Source: CAMLIZ01 sp036231905
GTDB lineage: Bacteria > Pseudomonadota > Gammaproteobacteria > Burkholderiales > Burkholderiaceae_C
Direction of reading: 5' to 3'
NCBI RefSeq assembly: GCF_036231905.1
Contig: NZ_JAZARE010000010.1
Span: 62,001 to 126,000 of the forward strand
DNA length: 64,000 bases
In this document: positions 8,775 to 17,153 of the stretch, in pieces
How the letters are laid out: the number at the start of each line of letters is the position of its first letter
Position numbering within the stretch: the first letter of the stretch is position 1
Made by a program: the position numbers and the translations under genes
Notes under the pieces: generated by a model
The model's input: the letters and a program-made list of their open reading frames with translations, nothing else
What the model was told of the DNA's origin: nothing
Databases searched by the model: none

Positions 8775-8785
8775 GTTGTGGCCTT

Positions 8786-9280
8786 TCAGGCCGCCGGCAT
8801 CACCACGATGCCATCGGCATCCGCAAAGAGGCAATCACCAGGCCGCACCCACACACCCTGCACCTGCACCGGCACGTCCCGCTGCCCTTGGCCCCGACGG
8901 TCGGTGGGCAGCGGCATCAGCGCCAGCGCACGGACGCCCACCCGCGCCGCGGCCAGCTCCGCCGCGTCGCGCACGCAGCCGTCGATCACCACACCAGCCC
9001 AGCCGTTGTGGGCAGCCGCCGCAGCCAGGTTGCCGCCCAGCAGGGCCCGGCGCAGCGAGCCAGCGCCATCGACCACCAGCACCCGCCCCTCGCCCGGCGA
9101 CTCCACGGCCGCCTTCACCACCGTGTTGTCCTCAAAGCACTTGACGGTCACCACCGGGCCGGCGAACCGGCTGACGCCACCGAAATCACGAAACACCGGT
9201 GGCAGCGCGCGAAACGCACCGTCGCTCGCGGTCTTGTGCGCGTCACCCAGGTCACAGGTCGAGAAATTCGAAAAGTCCAT
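8786..9280 (-). CDS. rraA: RraA family protein (HMG/CHA aldolase-like; RNase E inhibitor fold)
   Basis: A 164-residue RraA-fold protein. Family signatures include 'TCDLGDA' near the N-terminus, 'GPVVTVKCFEDN' (about 41-52), the substrate-loop 'LGGNLAAAAAHNGWAGVVIDGCVRD' (about 81-105; the Arg-Asp pair binds substrate and metal in the aldolases) and 'RPGDCLFADADGIVVMP' at the end. Members either inhibit RNase E or act as class II 4-hydroxy-4-methyl-2-oxoglutarate/oxaloacetate aldolases; with the Gly-x-x-x-Arg-Asp site intact, aldolase activity is possible. Its ATG abuts the stop of the upstream Lrp gene (TGA|ATG with no gap), implying translational coupling. Confidence 0.92.
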   Translation of the reverse strand: MDFSNFSTCDLGDAHKTASDGAFRALPPVFRDFGGVSRFAGPVVTVKCFEDNTVVKAAVESPGEGRVLVVDGAGSLRRALLGGNLAAAAAHNGWAGVVIDGCVRDAAELAAARVGVRALALMPLPTDRRGQGQRDVPVQVQGVWVRPGDCLFADADGIVVMPAA

Positions 9281-9766
9281 TCAGGCGTTCTCCACTTTCT
9301 TGATCGGCGGCTTCACGTCCTCGCGGCGCGGCGGCAGCATGATCTGGTGCTCCCGGGCCGGGTTGAGGATGATCGAGGTCGAGGTTTCGGTGAGTATGCA
9401 GAAGCGGGTGACGACCGCGTCCAGATGGGCCACATCGATCACCGCGATCTCGAAGATCCAGCTGTCTTCGCCGGTCACGTTGTAGGCGTTCACCACCTCG
9501 GGCGTGGCCTGCAGCACCTTGATGACGCGGTTGTACTCGGCCCGGCCCACCCGCATGATGGCGCGGATGCCGTAGCCCAGCGCCCCCAGGTTCACCGTGG
9601 CGCGGTAGCCGGTGATCACGCCGGCGGCCTCCAGTTTGCGCACCCGCTCGGTCACGGCCGGCTGCGACAGGTGCACCCGGCGCCCGAGTTCGGCCATGGA
9701 CAGGCGGGCGTCGGCCTGCAGCTCGGCCAGGATGCGGGTGTCGTAGTGGTCGAGGTCGATAGGCAT
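9281..9766 (-). CDS. Lrp/AsnC family transcriptional regulator
   Basis: A 161-residue Lrp-type regulator: an N-terminal winged HTH ('DTRILAELQADARLSMAELGRRVHLSQPAVTERVRKLEAAGVI') and a C-terminal RAM/ligand-binding domain with 'VNAYNVTGEDSWIFEIAV' (about 91-108). I chose the ATG two codons after a TTG. It probably controls its own operon (rraA and the following hypothetical gene) and perhaps the divergent EamA exporter 107 bp away, a common arrangement for Lrp-type regulators of amino-acid exporters. Effector unknown. Confidence 0.93.
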   Translation of the reverse strand: MPIDLDHYDTRILAELQADARLSMAELGRRVHLSQPAVTERVRKLEAAGVITGYRATVNLGALGYGIRAIMRVGRAEYNRVIKVLQATPEVVNAYNVTGEDSWIFEIAVIDVAHLDAVVTRFCILTETSTSIILNPAREHQIMLPPRREDVKPPIKKVENA

Positions 9767-9845
9767 GTTCAAAGCGTAGCAGCGCCAGAAGCTGCAAACA
9801 ATGCGGGCAGCGCACTGATGTGCCTTGAAATTCGCATCGATCCGG

Positions 9846-9859
9846 AGAAGATTCTTTCT
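9846..9859. promoter_or_regulatory. Candidate Lrp/AsnC binding site
   Basis: AGAAGATTCTTTCT is an imperfect palindrome with an A/T centre, in the interval between the divergent Lrp gene and the EamA exporter gene, 14 bp before the exporter ATG. Lrp-family sites are typically about 15-bp A/T-centred palindromes. Tentative. Confidence 0.3.
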
Positions 9860-9873
9860 TAGGATGATGCTCC

Positions 9874-10779
9874 ATGAGCACGACCCTCACCGCCTCCCCT
9901 TCCGCCGCCTCTGCCCCCATGTCGCCCCTGGTCCTGGCCTGCCTGGCCGCCACCTGGGTGGTGTGGGGCTCCACCTACCTGGCCATCAAGTACGCGCTGC
10001 TGAGCCTGCCGCCTTTCTTCCAGATGGGTAGCCGCTTCCTGGTCGCCGGGCTGCTCCTGCTGGGCTGGATGCGCTGGCGCGGCGCCGCCCTGCCCTCGGC
10101 ACGCGAGTGGCGCAATGCGTTGCTGGTGGGCACCTTGATGCTGGCCGGCGGCATGGGCGGCACCGCCTATGCCGAGCAGACAGTGGGATCCGGGCTGGTG
10201 GTGGCTTTCATCGCGGTGGTGCCGCTGATGATCGCGCTGGTGAACCTGTGCTTCGGCATCCGGCCCCAGCGCCTGGAAACCGCCGGCATCGCGGTGGGCC
10301 TGGGCGGCGTGCTGATGCTCACCCAGGGCGCCGGTTTCCAGGCCTCGCCCGCCGGGCTGGCCGCCATCGCGATCGCGTGCATCACCTGGTCCATCGGCAG
10401 CGTGCTCAGCCAGCGCAGCCTGCCGCTGGCCCCGGGCCCCATGGGCTTTGCGAGCGAGATGATCTGCGGGGGCCTGGTGCTGCTGGCGCTGTCCGGCTTG
10501 AGCGGTGAAACGCCCCAGTGGCCGCCGCGTACCGAATCGGTGCTGGCCTGGGTGTACCTGGTCGTATTCGGCTCGCTGATCGCATTCAACGCCTACATGG
10601 TGTTGCTGCAGAAGGCGTCGGCGGGGTTGGCGTCCAGCTACACCTTCGTCAACCCGGTGATCGCGATGCTGCTCGGCGTGGCCATCGCCGGTGAGCAGGT
10701 CACCGCGTTCGAATGGGGCGCGGTGGCCGTGGTGCTGGCCGGTGTGGTGCTGCTGATGTGGAAGCCCGCGCGCGGCTGA
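9874..10779 (+). CDS. EamA family (drug/metabolite) transporter
   Basis: A 301-residue inner-membrane protein with two EamA repeats, each of about five transmembrane helices. The first opens with 'ATWVVWGSTYLAIKYALLSLPPFFQMGSRFLVAGLLL' (about 27-65), and the second includes 'AIACITWSIGSVLSQRSL' (about 166-183) and ends 'YTFVNPVIAMLLGVAIAGEQVTAFEWGAVAVVLAGVVLL'. It resembles the YedA/RhaT-type subgroup of exporters. Because an Lrp-family regulator is divergently encoded 107 bp away, export of an amino acid or related metabolite is the best guess. Substrate unproven. Confidence 0.9.
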   Translation: MSTTLTASPSAASAPMSPLVLACLAATWVVWGSTYLAIKYALLSLPPFFQMGSRFLVAGLLLLGWMRWRGAALPSAREWRNALLVGTLMLAGGMGGTAYAEQTVGSGLVVAFIAVVPLMIALVNLCFGIRPQRLETAGIAVGLGGVLMLTQGAGFQASPAGLAAIAIACITWSIGSVLSQRSLPLAPGPMGFASEMICGGLVLLALSGLSGETPQWPPRTESVLAWVYLVVFGSLIAFNAYMVLLQKASAGLASSYTFVNPVIAMLLGVAIAGEQVTAFEWGAVAVVLAGVVLLMWKPARG

Positions 10780-10820
10780 GCCGCTTGCCGCATGCCCGGC
10801 ACGCCGCTAGGCTGCCGGCC

Positions 10821-11813
10821 ATGCAAACGTCTGTCCGTCGACTGTCGGCCGCAGCGTCCTTGGTGCTCACGCTGTGCGCCTGCGCGCATGCGCCGGTGCC
10901 CCTGCCCGCCGTGGCGCCCGGTGTCAGCTGGCTGGCGGGCCGTTTCGAGCCCGGCGAGCAGCCGGATGGCAACAGCGTGGTCTTCGAAGCGCCCGATGGA
11001 CTGATCATCTTCGACACGGGCCGCAGCGCCGCCCATGCCGAGCGCCTGGTGGCCGCGGTGAAGGCCGATGGCCGGCCGCTCAAGGCCATCGTCAACAGCC
11101 ACTGGCACCTCGACCACATCGGTGGCAATGCGAGCTTGAAAGCAGCTTTCGGTTCCCCCCCGGTTCTGGCCAGCGGCGCGATCGAAGCGGCCCGCACCGG
11201 CTTTCTGGCCAACTACCGCCGGCAGATCGACGAGCGCCTCGCCACCCTGCCCTCGGAAGCTGTGGAACGGCATGCGCTGGGCCATGAGCTGGAGATCATG
11301 GATGCGCGCGCCGCCAGCACGCCGGACGTCACCGTGGACGCCACGCAGACACGCGGCATCGCGGGTGGCCCGTTCGTGGTCGGCCTGGCCCGACAGGCCG
11401 TGACTGCGGGCGATGTGTGGCTCTACCAGCCGCACGCCAGGGTGCTGGCGTCCGGCGACCTGGTCACCCTGCCCGCCCCCTTGTTCGACACCGCCTGCCC
11501 CGCGCAATGGCAACAGGTGCTGGACCGCCTGGCCGAACTCGATTTCGAGTGGCTGGTACCCGGCCACGGCGCGCCCATGCGCCGCGCGGGCTTCGACACC
11601 TACAGGCAGGCGTATGGCCGGCTGCTGCAATGCGCCGCGTCCGACGCGACACCGCAGCACTGCGTGGACGGATGGATCGCGGATGCGCGCACCCTCTTCC
11701 CGCCGCAGGACGACAAGCTCGCGCGCGGGCTGCTGGGCTACTACCTGGAGAACCACCTGCGCGGGCCGAAGGCACAACAGGCGTTCCAACGCCTGGGCTG
11801 CCCCGCTGCCTGA
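10821..11813 (+). CDS. Metallo-beta-lactamase-fold lipoprotein (quinoprotein relay-type MBL hydrolase-like)
   Basis: A 330-residue exported metallohydrolase. The N-terminus 'RRLSAAASLVLTLCAC' is a signal peptide ending in a plausible lipobox (LCAC), so it is probably membrane-anchored in the periplasm. The MBL fold follows: 'IIFDTGRSAAHAERLV' (about 55-70), the zinc motif 'NSHWHLDHIGGN' (HxHxDH, about 92-103), an Asp in 'ASGDLVTLPAPLFD' (about 209-222) and a C-terminal His in 'WLVPGHGAPMRRAG' (about 244-257). The substrate is unknown. I placed the start at 10821 because the earlier in-frame codons overlap the EamA gene and because the signal peptide begins there. Confidence 0.87.
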   Translation: MQTSVRRLSAAASLVLTLCACAHAPVPLPAVAPGVSWLAGRFEPGEQPDGNSVVFEAPDGLIIFDTGRSAAHAERLVAAVKADGRPLKAIVNSHWHLDHIGGNASLKAAFGSPPVLASGAIEAARTGFLANYRRQIDERLATLPSEAVERHALGHELEIMDARAASTPDVTVDATQTRGIAGGPFVVGLARQAVTAGDVWLYQPHARVLASGDLVTLPAPLFDTACPAQWQQVLDRLAELDFEWLVPGHGAPMRRAGFDTYRQAYGRLLQCAASDATPQHCVDGWIADARTLFPPQDDKLARGLLGYYLENHLRGPKAQQAFQRLGCPAA

Positions 11814-11820
11814 GCGCTGC

Positions 11821-13545
11821 TCAACGCGGCTGGCGCTTCAGCGACGCCTCGCGGATCGCGCTCAGCGTGGTGCGGCTGGTGCTGACATCGGCATCCAGCT
11901 TCAGGTGCAGCAAGGTGGGCTGGCCGCTTTCCAGCGCCGCAGCAAAGGCGGGCTCAAACTGCGCCGTGGCCTCCAGCCGCTCGGCGCGCCAGCCGTAGGC
12001 GCGTGCCAGCGCGGCAAAGTCGGGGTTGAACAGGTCGCTGCCGCTCACGCGGCCCGGGTACTCGCGCTCCTGGTGCATGCGGATGGTGCCGTAGGTGCCG
12101 TTGTCCACCACGATGCTGATGAGCCGCTTGGCGCCGTAGCCGGTGGCCGTGGCCAGTTCCTGCCCCGTCATCAGGAAGTCGCCATCGCCCGCGATGTTGA
12201 CCACCGTGCGATGCGGGTACAGCAGGCTGGCGGCCACCGCGGCCGGCACGCCATAACCCATGGCGCCGGAGGTGGGCGCCAGCTGGGTGCGGCCATGGTG
12301 CTGCAGGCCGGGATAGCGGTGGAAACGATGGAGCCAGCCGCTGTAGTTGCCGGCGCCATTGGTGTAGACCGCGTCGGGCGCGAGGCGATCGACAACACGG
12401 ATCACTTCGGCCATGTCCAGCGGCTGCACCGGCGTGGGCTGCAGGTTGGCTTCGTAGTCGGCATGCGCGGCGTCGGTCCAGGCGCGCCACGGCACGTCAG
12501 TGGGCGCTGCCAGGGTCTCCAGCGCCTTGGCAGCGCACACCATGGACGCCTGCAGCAGCACATCCGCCGCGTACACGCGGCCCAGTTCCTCCGCACCGGC
12601 GTGCACATGCACCAGCTTCTGACGCGGGCGCGGCACATCGAGCAGCGTGTAGCCGCTGGTCGTCATCTCGCCCAGGCGCGGGCCGATGGCCAGCACCAGG
12701 TCAGCTTCTTTGACGCGCGCCGCCAGCTTGGGATTGATGCCGATGCCGACATCGCCCGCGTACAGCGGATGGCGGTTGTCAAAGGTGTCCTGGAAGCGGA
12801 ACGCGTTGCCCACCGGCAGGTGCCAGTTCTCGGCAAAGCGCTGCAGGGCATTGCAGGCCTCCGCGTCCCAGCCGCTGCCGCCCGCAATGACGATGGGCCG
12901 CTGCGCCGCCATCAGCAGGCTGCGCACGTCGCGCAATGCGCCGGGCGCCGGCCAGGCCAGCGCCGGCTCCACCCGCGGCAGCACCGGTGCGCTGGTGGGC
13001 TGGGTGAGCATGTCCTCCGGCAGCACCAGCACCACCGGGCCCGGGCGGCCCTGCAGCGCGGTGTGGAAGGCGCGGCCGATGTATTCCGGCAGGCGATGCG
13101 GGTCCTGCACCTCGGCCACCCACTTGGCAAAGCCCAAGGTGCCGGGGCCGAACATCTGCCGGTAGTCGACTTCCTGGAAGGCCTCGCGGTCGCGCTGGTC
13201 GGACGCCACCTGGCCGATGAACAGCACCATCGGCGTGGAGTCCTGGAAGGCGGTGTGCAGGCCGATGCTCGCGTTGGTGGCGCCGGGCCCGCGGGTCACG
13301 AAGCAGATGCCGGGCCGGCCGGTGAGCTTGCCCTGCGCCTCGGCCATGAAGGCGGCGCCCCCCTCCTGCCGGCAGGCGATGAACCGAATGCGGTCGCGGT
13401 GCTCGTGAAAACCGTCCAGCACCGCCAGGAAACTCTCGCCCGGCACCCCGAACGCCGTGTCCACGCCTTGCGCGATCAGTGCCTCGACGAGCAGGTGGCC
13501 GGCAAGCCGGGCGGGCGGGGTGGTGGGCGGTGGTGCAGCGGTCAT
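11821..13545 (-). CDS. Thiamine pyrophosphate-binding protein, acetolactate synthase large-subunit-like
   Basis: A 574-residue TPP enzyme with three domains: the N-terminal PYR domain ('LLVEALIAQGVDTAFGVPGESFLAVLDGF', with the catalytic Glu-type 'ACRQEGGAAFMAEA'), a central Rossmann-like domain (about 190-320), and the C-terminal PP domain carrying the TPP-Mg motif 'NIAGDGDFLMTGQELATATGYG' ... 'VVDNGTYGTIRMHQ' (about 435-480). It is related to biosynthetic acetolactate synthase and to glyoxylate carboligase, oxalyl-CoA and benzoylformate decarboxylases; no small regulatory subunit gene is adjacent, so a catabolic role is more likely. Its ATG overlaps the stop of the upstream MFS gene by 4 bp, implying coupled uptake and breakdown of one substrate. 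Confidence 0.88.
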   Translation of the reverse strand: MTAAPPPTTPPARLAGHLLVEALIAQGVDTAFGVPGESFLAVLDGFHEHRDRIRFIACRQEGGAAFMAEAQGKLTGRPGICFVTRGPGATNASIGLHTAFQDSTPMVLFIGQVASDQRDREAFQEVDYRQMFGPGTLGFAKWVAEVQDPHRLPEYIGRAFHTALQGRPGPVVLVLPEDMLTQPTSAPVLPRVEPALAWPAPGALRDVRSLLMAAQRPIVIAGGSGWDAEACNALQRFAENWHLPVGNAFRFQDTFDNRHPLYAGDVGIGINPKLAARVKEADLVLAIGPRLGEMTTSGYTLLDVPRPRQKLVHVHAGAEELGRVYAADVLLQASMVCAAKALETLAAPTDVPWRAWTDAAHADYEANLQPTPVQPLDMAEVIRVVDRLAPDAVYTNGAGNYSGWLHRFHRYPGLQHHGRTQLAPTSGAMGYGVPAAVAASLLYPHRTVVNIAGDGDFLMTGQELATATGYGAKRLISIVVDNGTYGTIRMHQEREYPGRVSGSDLFNPDFAALARAYGWRAERLEATAQFEPAFAAALESGQPTLLHLKLDADVSTSRTTLSAIREASLKRQPR

Positions 13546-14795
13546 GCGGGCACTTTAGCCGCACTCCTTGCTGTCCTGGCCACGCGCAAACCCACGAACG
13601 ACGCCGACACCACGCCCATCAACAAGGCCAGCGCCGCACCGTGGAAAACCCAGGCTGCCGAGCCGCGGTCCATCAGTGCACCGAACACCGGTGCGGCGAT
13701 CGCGAAGCCCAGGTCCAGGCCGGAGTAGACCGTGCCATAGACCCGGCCGGTGGCTCCGGGAGGCGCAGCGCGTTTGATCAGCATGTCGCGTGAAGGGCCG
13801 GCCAGCCCGGTGCCAAAACCGGCCAGTGCGGCAACGGCAGCCGCGGCCAGGCCCGGCAGCACGCCGGCGCCCACCAGCGCCAGCAGCAAGGCGGCCCCGG
13901 TGAGGCAGGCGCCGATCAGGCGCTCCAGGCGCTGCGTGCGGCCGACCAGGAAGCCACCCGCCACCATGCCGGCGGCACCGCACAACATGAAGCCGGTGAT
14001 CACGAAGGCTGTCACGGTGAGCGGCAGGCCATACAGCTGCTGCAGCGCCGGGCTGGAGAAGCTCTGCATCGCGCTCAGGGCGCAGGTGGACCAGAAGAAG
14101 AAAGAGAAACACAGCCACACCGAGGGCAGCTTCAGGAACGCCAGCGGATGGTCGTCCACCGCCGGCGCGCCCGGCGCCTTGGCTTCGTGCACCCACGCGC
14201 CCTGGCGGTCGTCGATCGCATCGCGCCGCAGCCACAGCACCAGCAGCACGAACAGGGCCCAGCCCGAGGCGGCAGCTGTCGCCACCCGCCATGAGCCCGC
14301 GAGCGCCGTCATGCCGGTGAGGAACACCGGCGCGGCGGCCCAGCCCAGGTTGCCGGTGATGCCATGCACCGAAAACGCGTGGCCCAGGCGCGGCTGCGAC
14401 ACCCGCTTGTTGAGAATGGTGAAGTCCACCGGATGGAAGGGTGAATTGCCCAGGCCGGCCAGCAATGCGGCCAACACCAGCCCCGCATAACCATCGGCCG
14501 TGGACGCCGCCAGGCCAGCGCCCACGAAACACCCGAGCGCAGCAAACAGCACCGGCCGCGCACCCACCCGGTCCACCAGGAAGCCGGCCAGCGCCTGGCC
14601 GATGCCGGACACCACGAAGAAGGCGGTCACCAGCAGGCCGAGCTGCGAATAGCTCAGGCCAAACTCGCGGATGAACAGCGGGAACAGCGGCGGCAGCAGC
14701 ATGTGAAAGAAGTGCGACGTGCCGTGCGCCAGGCCGATGAGGCCGATGGTGCGGGCATCCTGCCGCAAGGGCACGGAAACGGTGGAACTGCTCAT
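13542..14795 (-). CDS. MFS transporter (fosmidomycin-resistance-like subgroup)
   Basis: A 417-residue major facilitator with about 12 predicted helices. The start 'MSSSTVSVPLRQDARTIGLIGLAHGTSHFFHMLLPPLFPLFIREFG' and the loop 'GFLVDRVGARPVLF' (MFS loop 2-3 signature G-x-x-x-D-R-x-G-x-R) are typical; the GLAHGTSHF opening resembles the Fsr-type group. The gene overlaps the following TPP-enzyme gene (ATGA), and an AraC-type regulator is divergently encoded 92 bp away, which points to regulated transport of the TPP enzyme's substrate. The longer upstream frame was rejected because it runs through the divergent promoter region. Confidence 0.88.
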   Translation of the reverse strand: MSSSTVSVPLRQDARTIGLIGLAHGTSHFFHMLLPPLFPLFIREFGLSYSQLGLLVTAFFVVSGIGQALAGFLVDRVGARPVLFAALGCFVGAGLAASTADGYAGLVLAALLAGLGNSPFHPVDFTILNKRVSQPRLGHAFSVHGITGNLGWAAAPVFLTGMTALAGSWRVATAAASGWALFVLLVLWLRRDAIDDRQGAWVHEAKAPGAPAVDDHPLAFLKLPSVWLCFSFFFWSTCALSAMQSFSSPALQQLYGLPLTVTAFVITGFMLCGAAGMVAGGFLVGRTQRLERLIGACLTGAALLLALVGAGVLPGLAAAAVAALAGFGTGLAGPSRDMLIKRAAPPGATGRVYGTVYSGLDLGFAIAAPVFGALMDRGSAAWVFHGAALALLMGVVSASFVGLRVARTARSAAKVPA

Positions 14796-14859
14796 GAGGC
14801 GCAGACGTGACGACGAAAGGAGATGTCCGATCCTAGGCGCCGGAGCAGCGGCGGGTTTA

Positions 14860-14882
14860 CGATAGCCGGCCAACTTCTATCG
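14860..14882. promoter_or_regulatory. Inverted repeat, candidate AraC-regulator operator
   Basis: CGATAG-N11-CTATCG, a perfect 6-bp inverted repeat lying in the interval between the divergent MFS/TPP-enzyme operon and the AraC-type gene, immediately upstream of the regulator's GTG start. The position suits autoregulation; binding is inferred only from symmetry. Confidence 0.35.
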
Positions 14883-14887
14883 AGATC

Positions 14888-15748
14888 GTGCCAACCGGAC
14901 GCAAACAGGCCATCGGGCCGCTCACGCCTCACCTCTTCGTGCCCACGGCCGAGCGCCCGGTGCGCGCCAAGGTGCACCGGCTGCGCACCGACGTGGGGGT
15001 GATGCCGCATCGCCACGCCTGGGCACAGGTGGCGTTCTCGTTCACCGGCGTCACCCGGCTGACCGTGGCCGACGGCACCTTCATCGTGCCGCCCTCGCGC
15101 GCGCTGTGGATTCCGCCCGAGGTGGAGCATGCGGTCACGGTGCTGGCCGACACCGACATCCACACGCTGTATCTCCATCAGCCGCGCGGCCGCTGCGGCC
15201 CCGGCGCCCTGCCCAAGGCCGAGCAGGTGGCGTGGCGCCAGTGCCGTGTGCTGGAGGTGTCCGACCTGCTGCGCGCACTGGTGCTGCAGATGGACATGCG
15301 GCCCGATGGCACGGCCGCGCTCGATGCCGCCGCGCTGCAGCGCGAAGCCCGCCTGAATGCCCTGGCGCTGGACGAACTGCGCCGCGCCGCGCCCGTGCCG
15401 CTGGGGGTGGACCTGCCGGCGGACAAGCGCCTGCGCGTCCTGTGCCAGGCGGTGCTGGACGAGCCCACCCGCCATGCCACGCTCGCCGGCTGGGCCAGTG
15501 ATGCCGGCGCCAGCCCCCGCACCGTGGCGCGCCTGTTCCGCCAGGAGCTGGGCACCAGCTTCGGCCAGTGGCGCCAGCAGGTGCTGCTGGCGCAGGCGGT
15601 GTCCCTGGCCGCGGGCAAGCGGCCGATGAGCCACATCGCGGCCGAGCTGGGTTATGCCAGCGCCAGCGCGTTCAGCGCGATGGTGCGGCGCTCGGTGGGC
15701 AGCCCGCCGAGCCGCTTTCTCGGCAAAGTCGGCACCAGCGTGAAGTAA
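14888..15748 (+). CDS. AraC family transcriptional regulator
   Basis: A 286-residue regulator with a GTG start. The N-terminal cupin-like sensing domain has 'MPHRHAWAQVAFSFTGVTRLTVADGTFIVPPSRALWIPPEVEHAV' (about 39-83). The C-terminal double HTH has 'LAGWASDAGASPRTVARLFRQELGTSFGQWRQQVLLAQAVSLAA' and 'MSHIAAELGYASASAFSAMVRRSVGSPPSRFL', the usual second-helix signature. It is divergent from the MFS-TPP enzyme operon and is probably its activator. Inducer unknown. Confidence 0.92.
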   Translation: MPTGRKQAIGPLTPHLFVPTAERPVRAKVHRLRTDVGVMPHRHAWAQVAFSFTGVTRLTVADGTFIVPPSRALWIPPEVEHAVTVLADTDIHTLYLHQPRGRCGPGALPKAEQVAWRQCRVLEVSDLLRALVLQMDMRPDGTAALDAAALQREARLNALALDELRRAAPVPLGVDLPADKRLRVLCQAVLDEPTRHATLAGWASDAGASPRTVARLFRQELGTSFGQWRQQVLLAQAVSLAAGKRPMSHIAAELGYASASAFSAMVRRSVGSPPSRFLGKVGTSVK

Positions 15749-15844
15749 GCACGCGGCCCAGGCGCGGGGGCAACAAACGGCAACACCTGGGCCGAGCCGG
15801 CATCGGTACGGTCACAGGATTCCTTTTCTCTGCCGGAGCCTCCG

Positions 15845-17038
15845 ATGCTGGCGTCCCTGTTTGGCGACATCGCCACCTTGCGGCAACAGGCCGCGCGCAG
15901 CACCGCCGCGGCCGATGGCGCCGACGCGGACGGCGAGCACGGCTTCGCGCAAACCGCCGTGCTGGAAGAGGCCGCGGACGGTGCCCCGTTCAACGTGCAT
16001 GCCAAGGTGGGCGACCCGCACGCGGAAAACCTGTTTGTCACCGGATCGCCGGCGCAGGCCATCCGTGACCACTTCCGCCGCACCCGCGCCGACCTGGACA
16101 GCGCCAGCCACATGCTGAGCCTGCTGGACCTGTCGCGCCAGCGTGCCGCCGCCCTGCTCAACGCGCTGTCGGACACCACCGGCGCGCCGGTGGAGCGCCT
16201 GCACCTGCGCGAGCAGGCCACCCTGCTCACCCTGGCCACCATCGAGCGCACCACCGTGCCCTGTGGCGGGCGCAACCTGCTGAAGGTCTATCACGCCGAC
16301 ACCCGCGCCGCCGGTGCCGAGGAGGCCGAGATCGCCTGCGCGCTGATGGAGCGCAGCCAGCTCACCGCCGTGCTGCTCGAAGGCGTGCCGGTGGACATCG
16401 CCGTGCTGCTGCTGGAGCGCCTGGAGGCCGCGGTGCGCCTGAGCACCTGGCGCTGCCCGCTGCTCGTGTTTCTGCTGGCCGAGCGCGAGCAGGGCCTGGC
16501 CGCCCGCATCCGGTCCATGGCCTGGCCGGCGAGCGTGCATGTCAAGGTGGTGGGCGAGCCCGGCCGCGGCCCGTCCGGCCTGTGGAACACCTTGCGCGAC
16601 CTGTGGGACACGCGCCTGCAGGCCAGCCCCGCCGTGCCGGCGGTGGCGCGCGCGGTGGAGCTCCCCGACCCGGCGATCGCGGCAGGGCTGCTGGCGGTGC
16701 TGGCGCAGGACGAAGGTGTGCATGGCGCGGCGCTGGTCGACGGCGCGGCCGGCGTGCTGCTCGCCGGCGAAACCGCCCTGCCGAAAGGCCTGGCGCCCGA
16801 CCTCGCCCGTGCGGCACTCGCCTGTTCGCTCGCCCTGCGCGGGCAGCAACACGCCGCACGCACCATGGGCCTGCCGCCGGTGGACGAACTCAGCGTGACC
16901 GCAGGCGAGCACCAGCACATCGTGCGCGCCGTCGCTGGGCGGCCCGGCCTGTTCCTGCTGGCGCTGCTGGACCGCAAGCGGGCCAACGTGGCCACGGTGC
17001 GCCTGAAACTGCGCGAGGCCGAGCGCCGCCTGGCCTGA
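15845..17038 (+). CDS. Hypothetical protein with possible C-terminal roadblock/LC7-like domain
   Basis: A 397-residue protein that I do not recognise as a whole. The first 40 residues are Ala/Asp-rich and low complexity. The middle has two probable alpha/beta stretches: 'ATLLTLATIERTTVPCGGRNLLKVYHADTRAAGAEEAEIACALME' (about 120-165) and 'LLVFLLAEREQGLAARIRSMAWPASVHVKVVGE' (about 205-240). The C-terminal 110 residues look like a roadblock/LC7 longin-type domain ('AVLAQDEGVHGAALVDGAAGVLLAGETALPKGL', then a long helix and 'HQHIVRAVAGRPGLFLLALLDRKRANVATVRLKLREAERRL'). Such domains scaffold small-GTPase regulators, but no GTPase gene is adjacent. Stands alone between an AraC gene and nadA. Confidence 0.7.
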   Translation: MLASLFGDIATLRQQAARSTAAADGADADGEHGFAQTAVLEEAADGAPFNVHAKVGDPHAENLFVTGSPAQAIRDHFRRTRADLDSASHMLSLLDLSRQRAAALLNALSDTTGAPVERLHLREQATLLTLATIERTTVPCGGRNLLKVYHADTRAAGAEEAEIACALMERSQLTAVLLEGVPVDIAVLLLERLEAAVRLSTWRCPLLVFLLAEREQGLAARIRSMAWPASVHVKVVGEPGRGPSGLWNTLRDLWDTRLQASPAVPAVARAVELPDPAIAAGLLAVLAQDEGVHGAALVDGAAGVLLAGETALPKGLAPDLARAALACSLALRGQQHAARTMGLPPVDELSVTAGEHQHIVRAVAGRPGLFLLALLDRKRANVATVRLKLREAERRLA

Positions 17039-17153
17039 AGCGCGTGTCGCCAGGCGCTGCTCCCGCCTGGCGCTGGGGAGAAGGCCGCTCCGTTACCATC
17101 CTTCACCCCCTGCTCCACTTGCCGCGCCGCCTCGGCGCCCGCATGTCCCACCC

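Noticed and set aside
11413..13728. A 771-codon plus-strand open frame across the TPP enzyme gene
   Set aside because: Low-complexity translation without motifs, whereas the minus strand has a full TPP enzyme with cofactor motifs.
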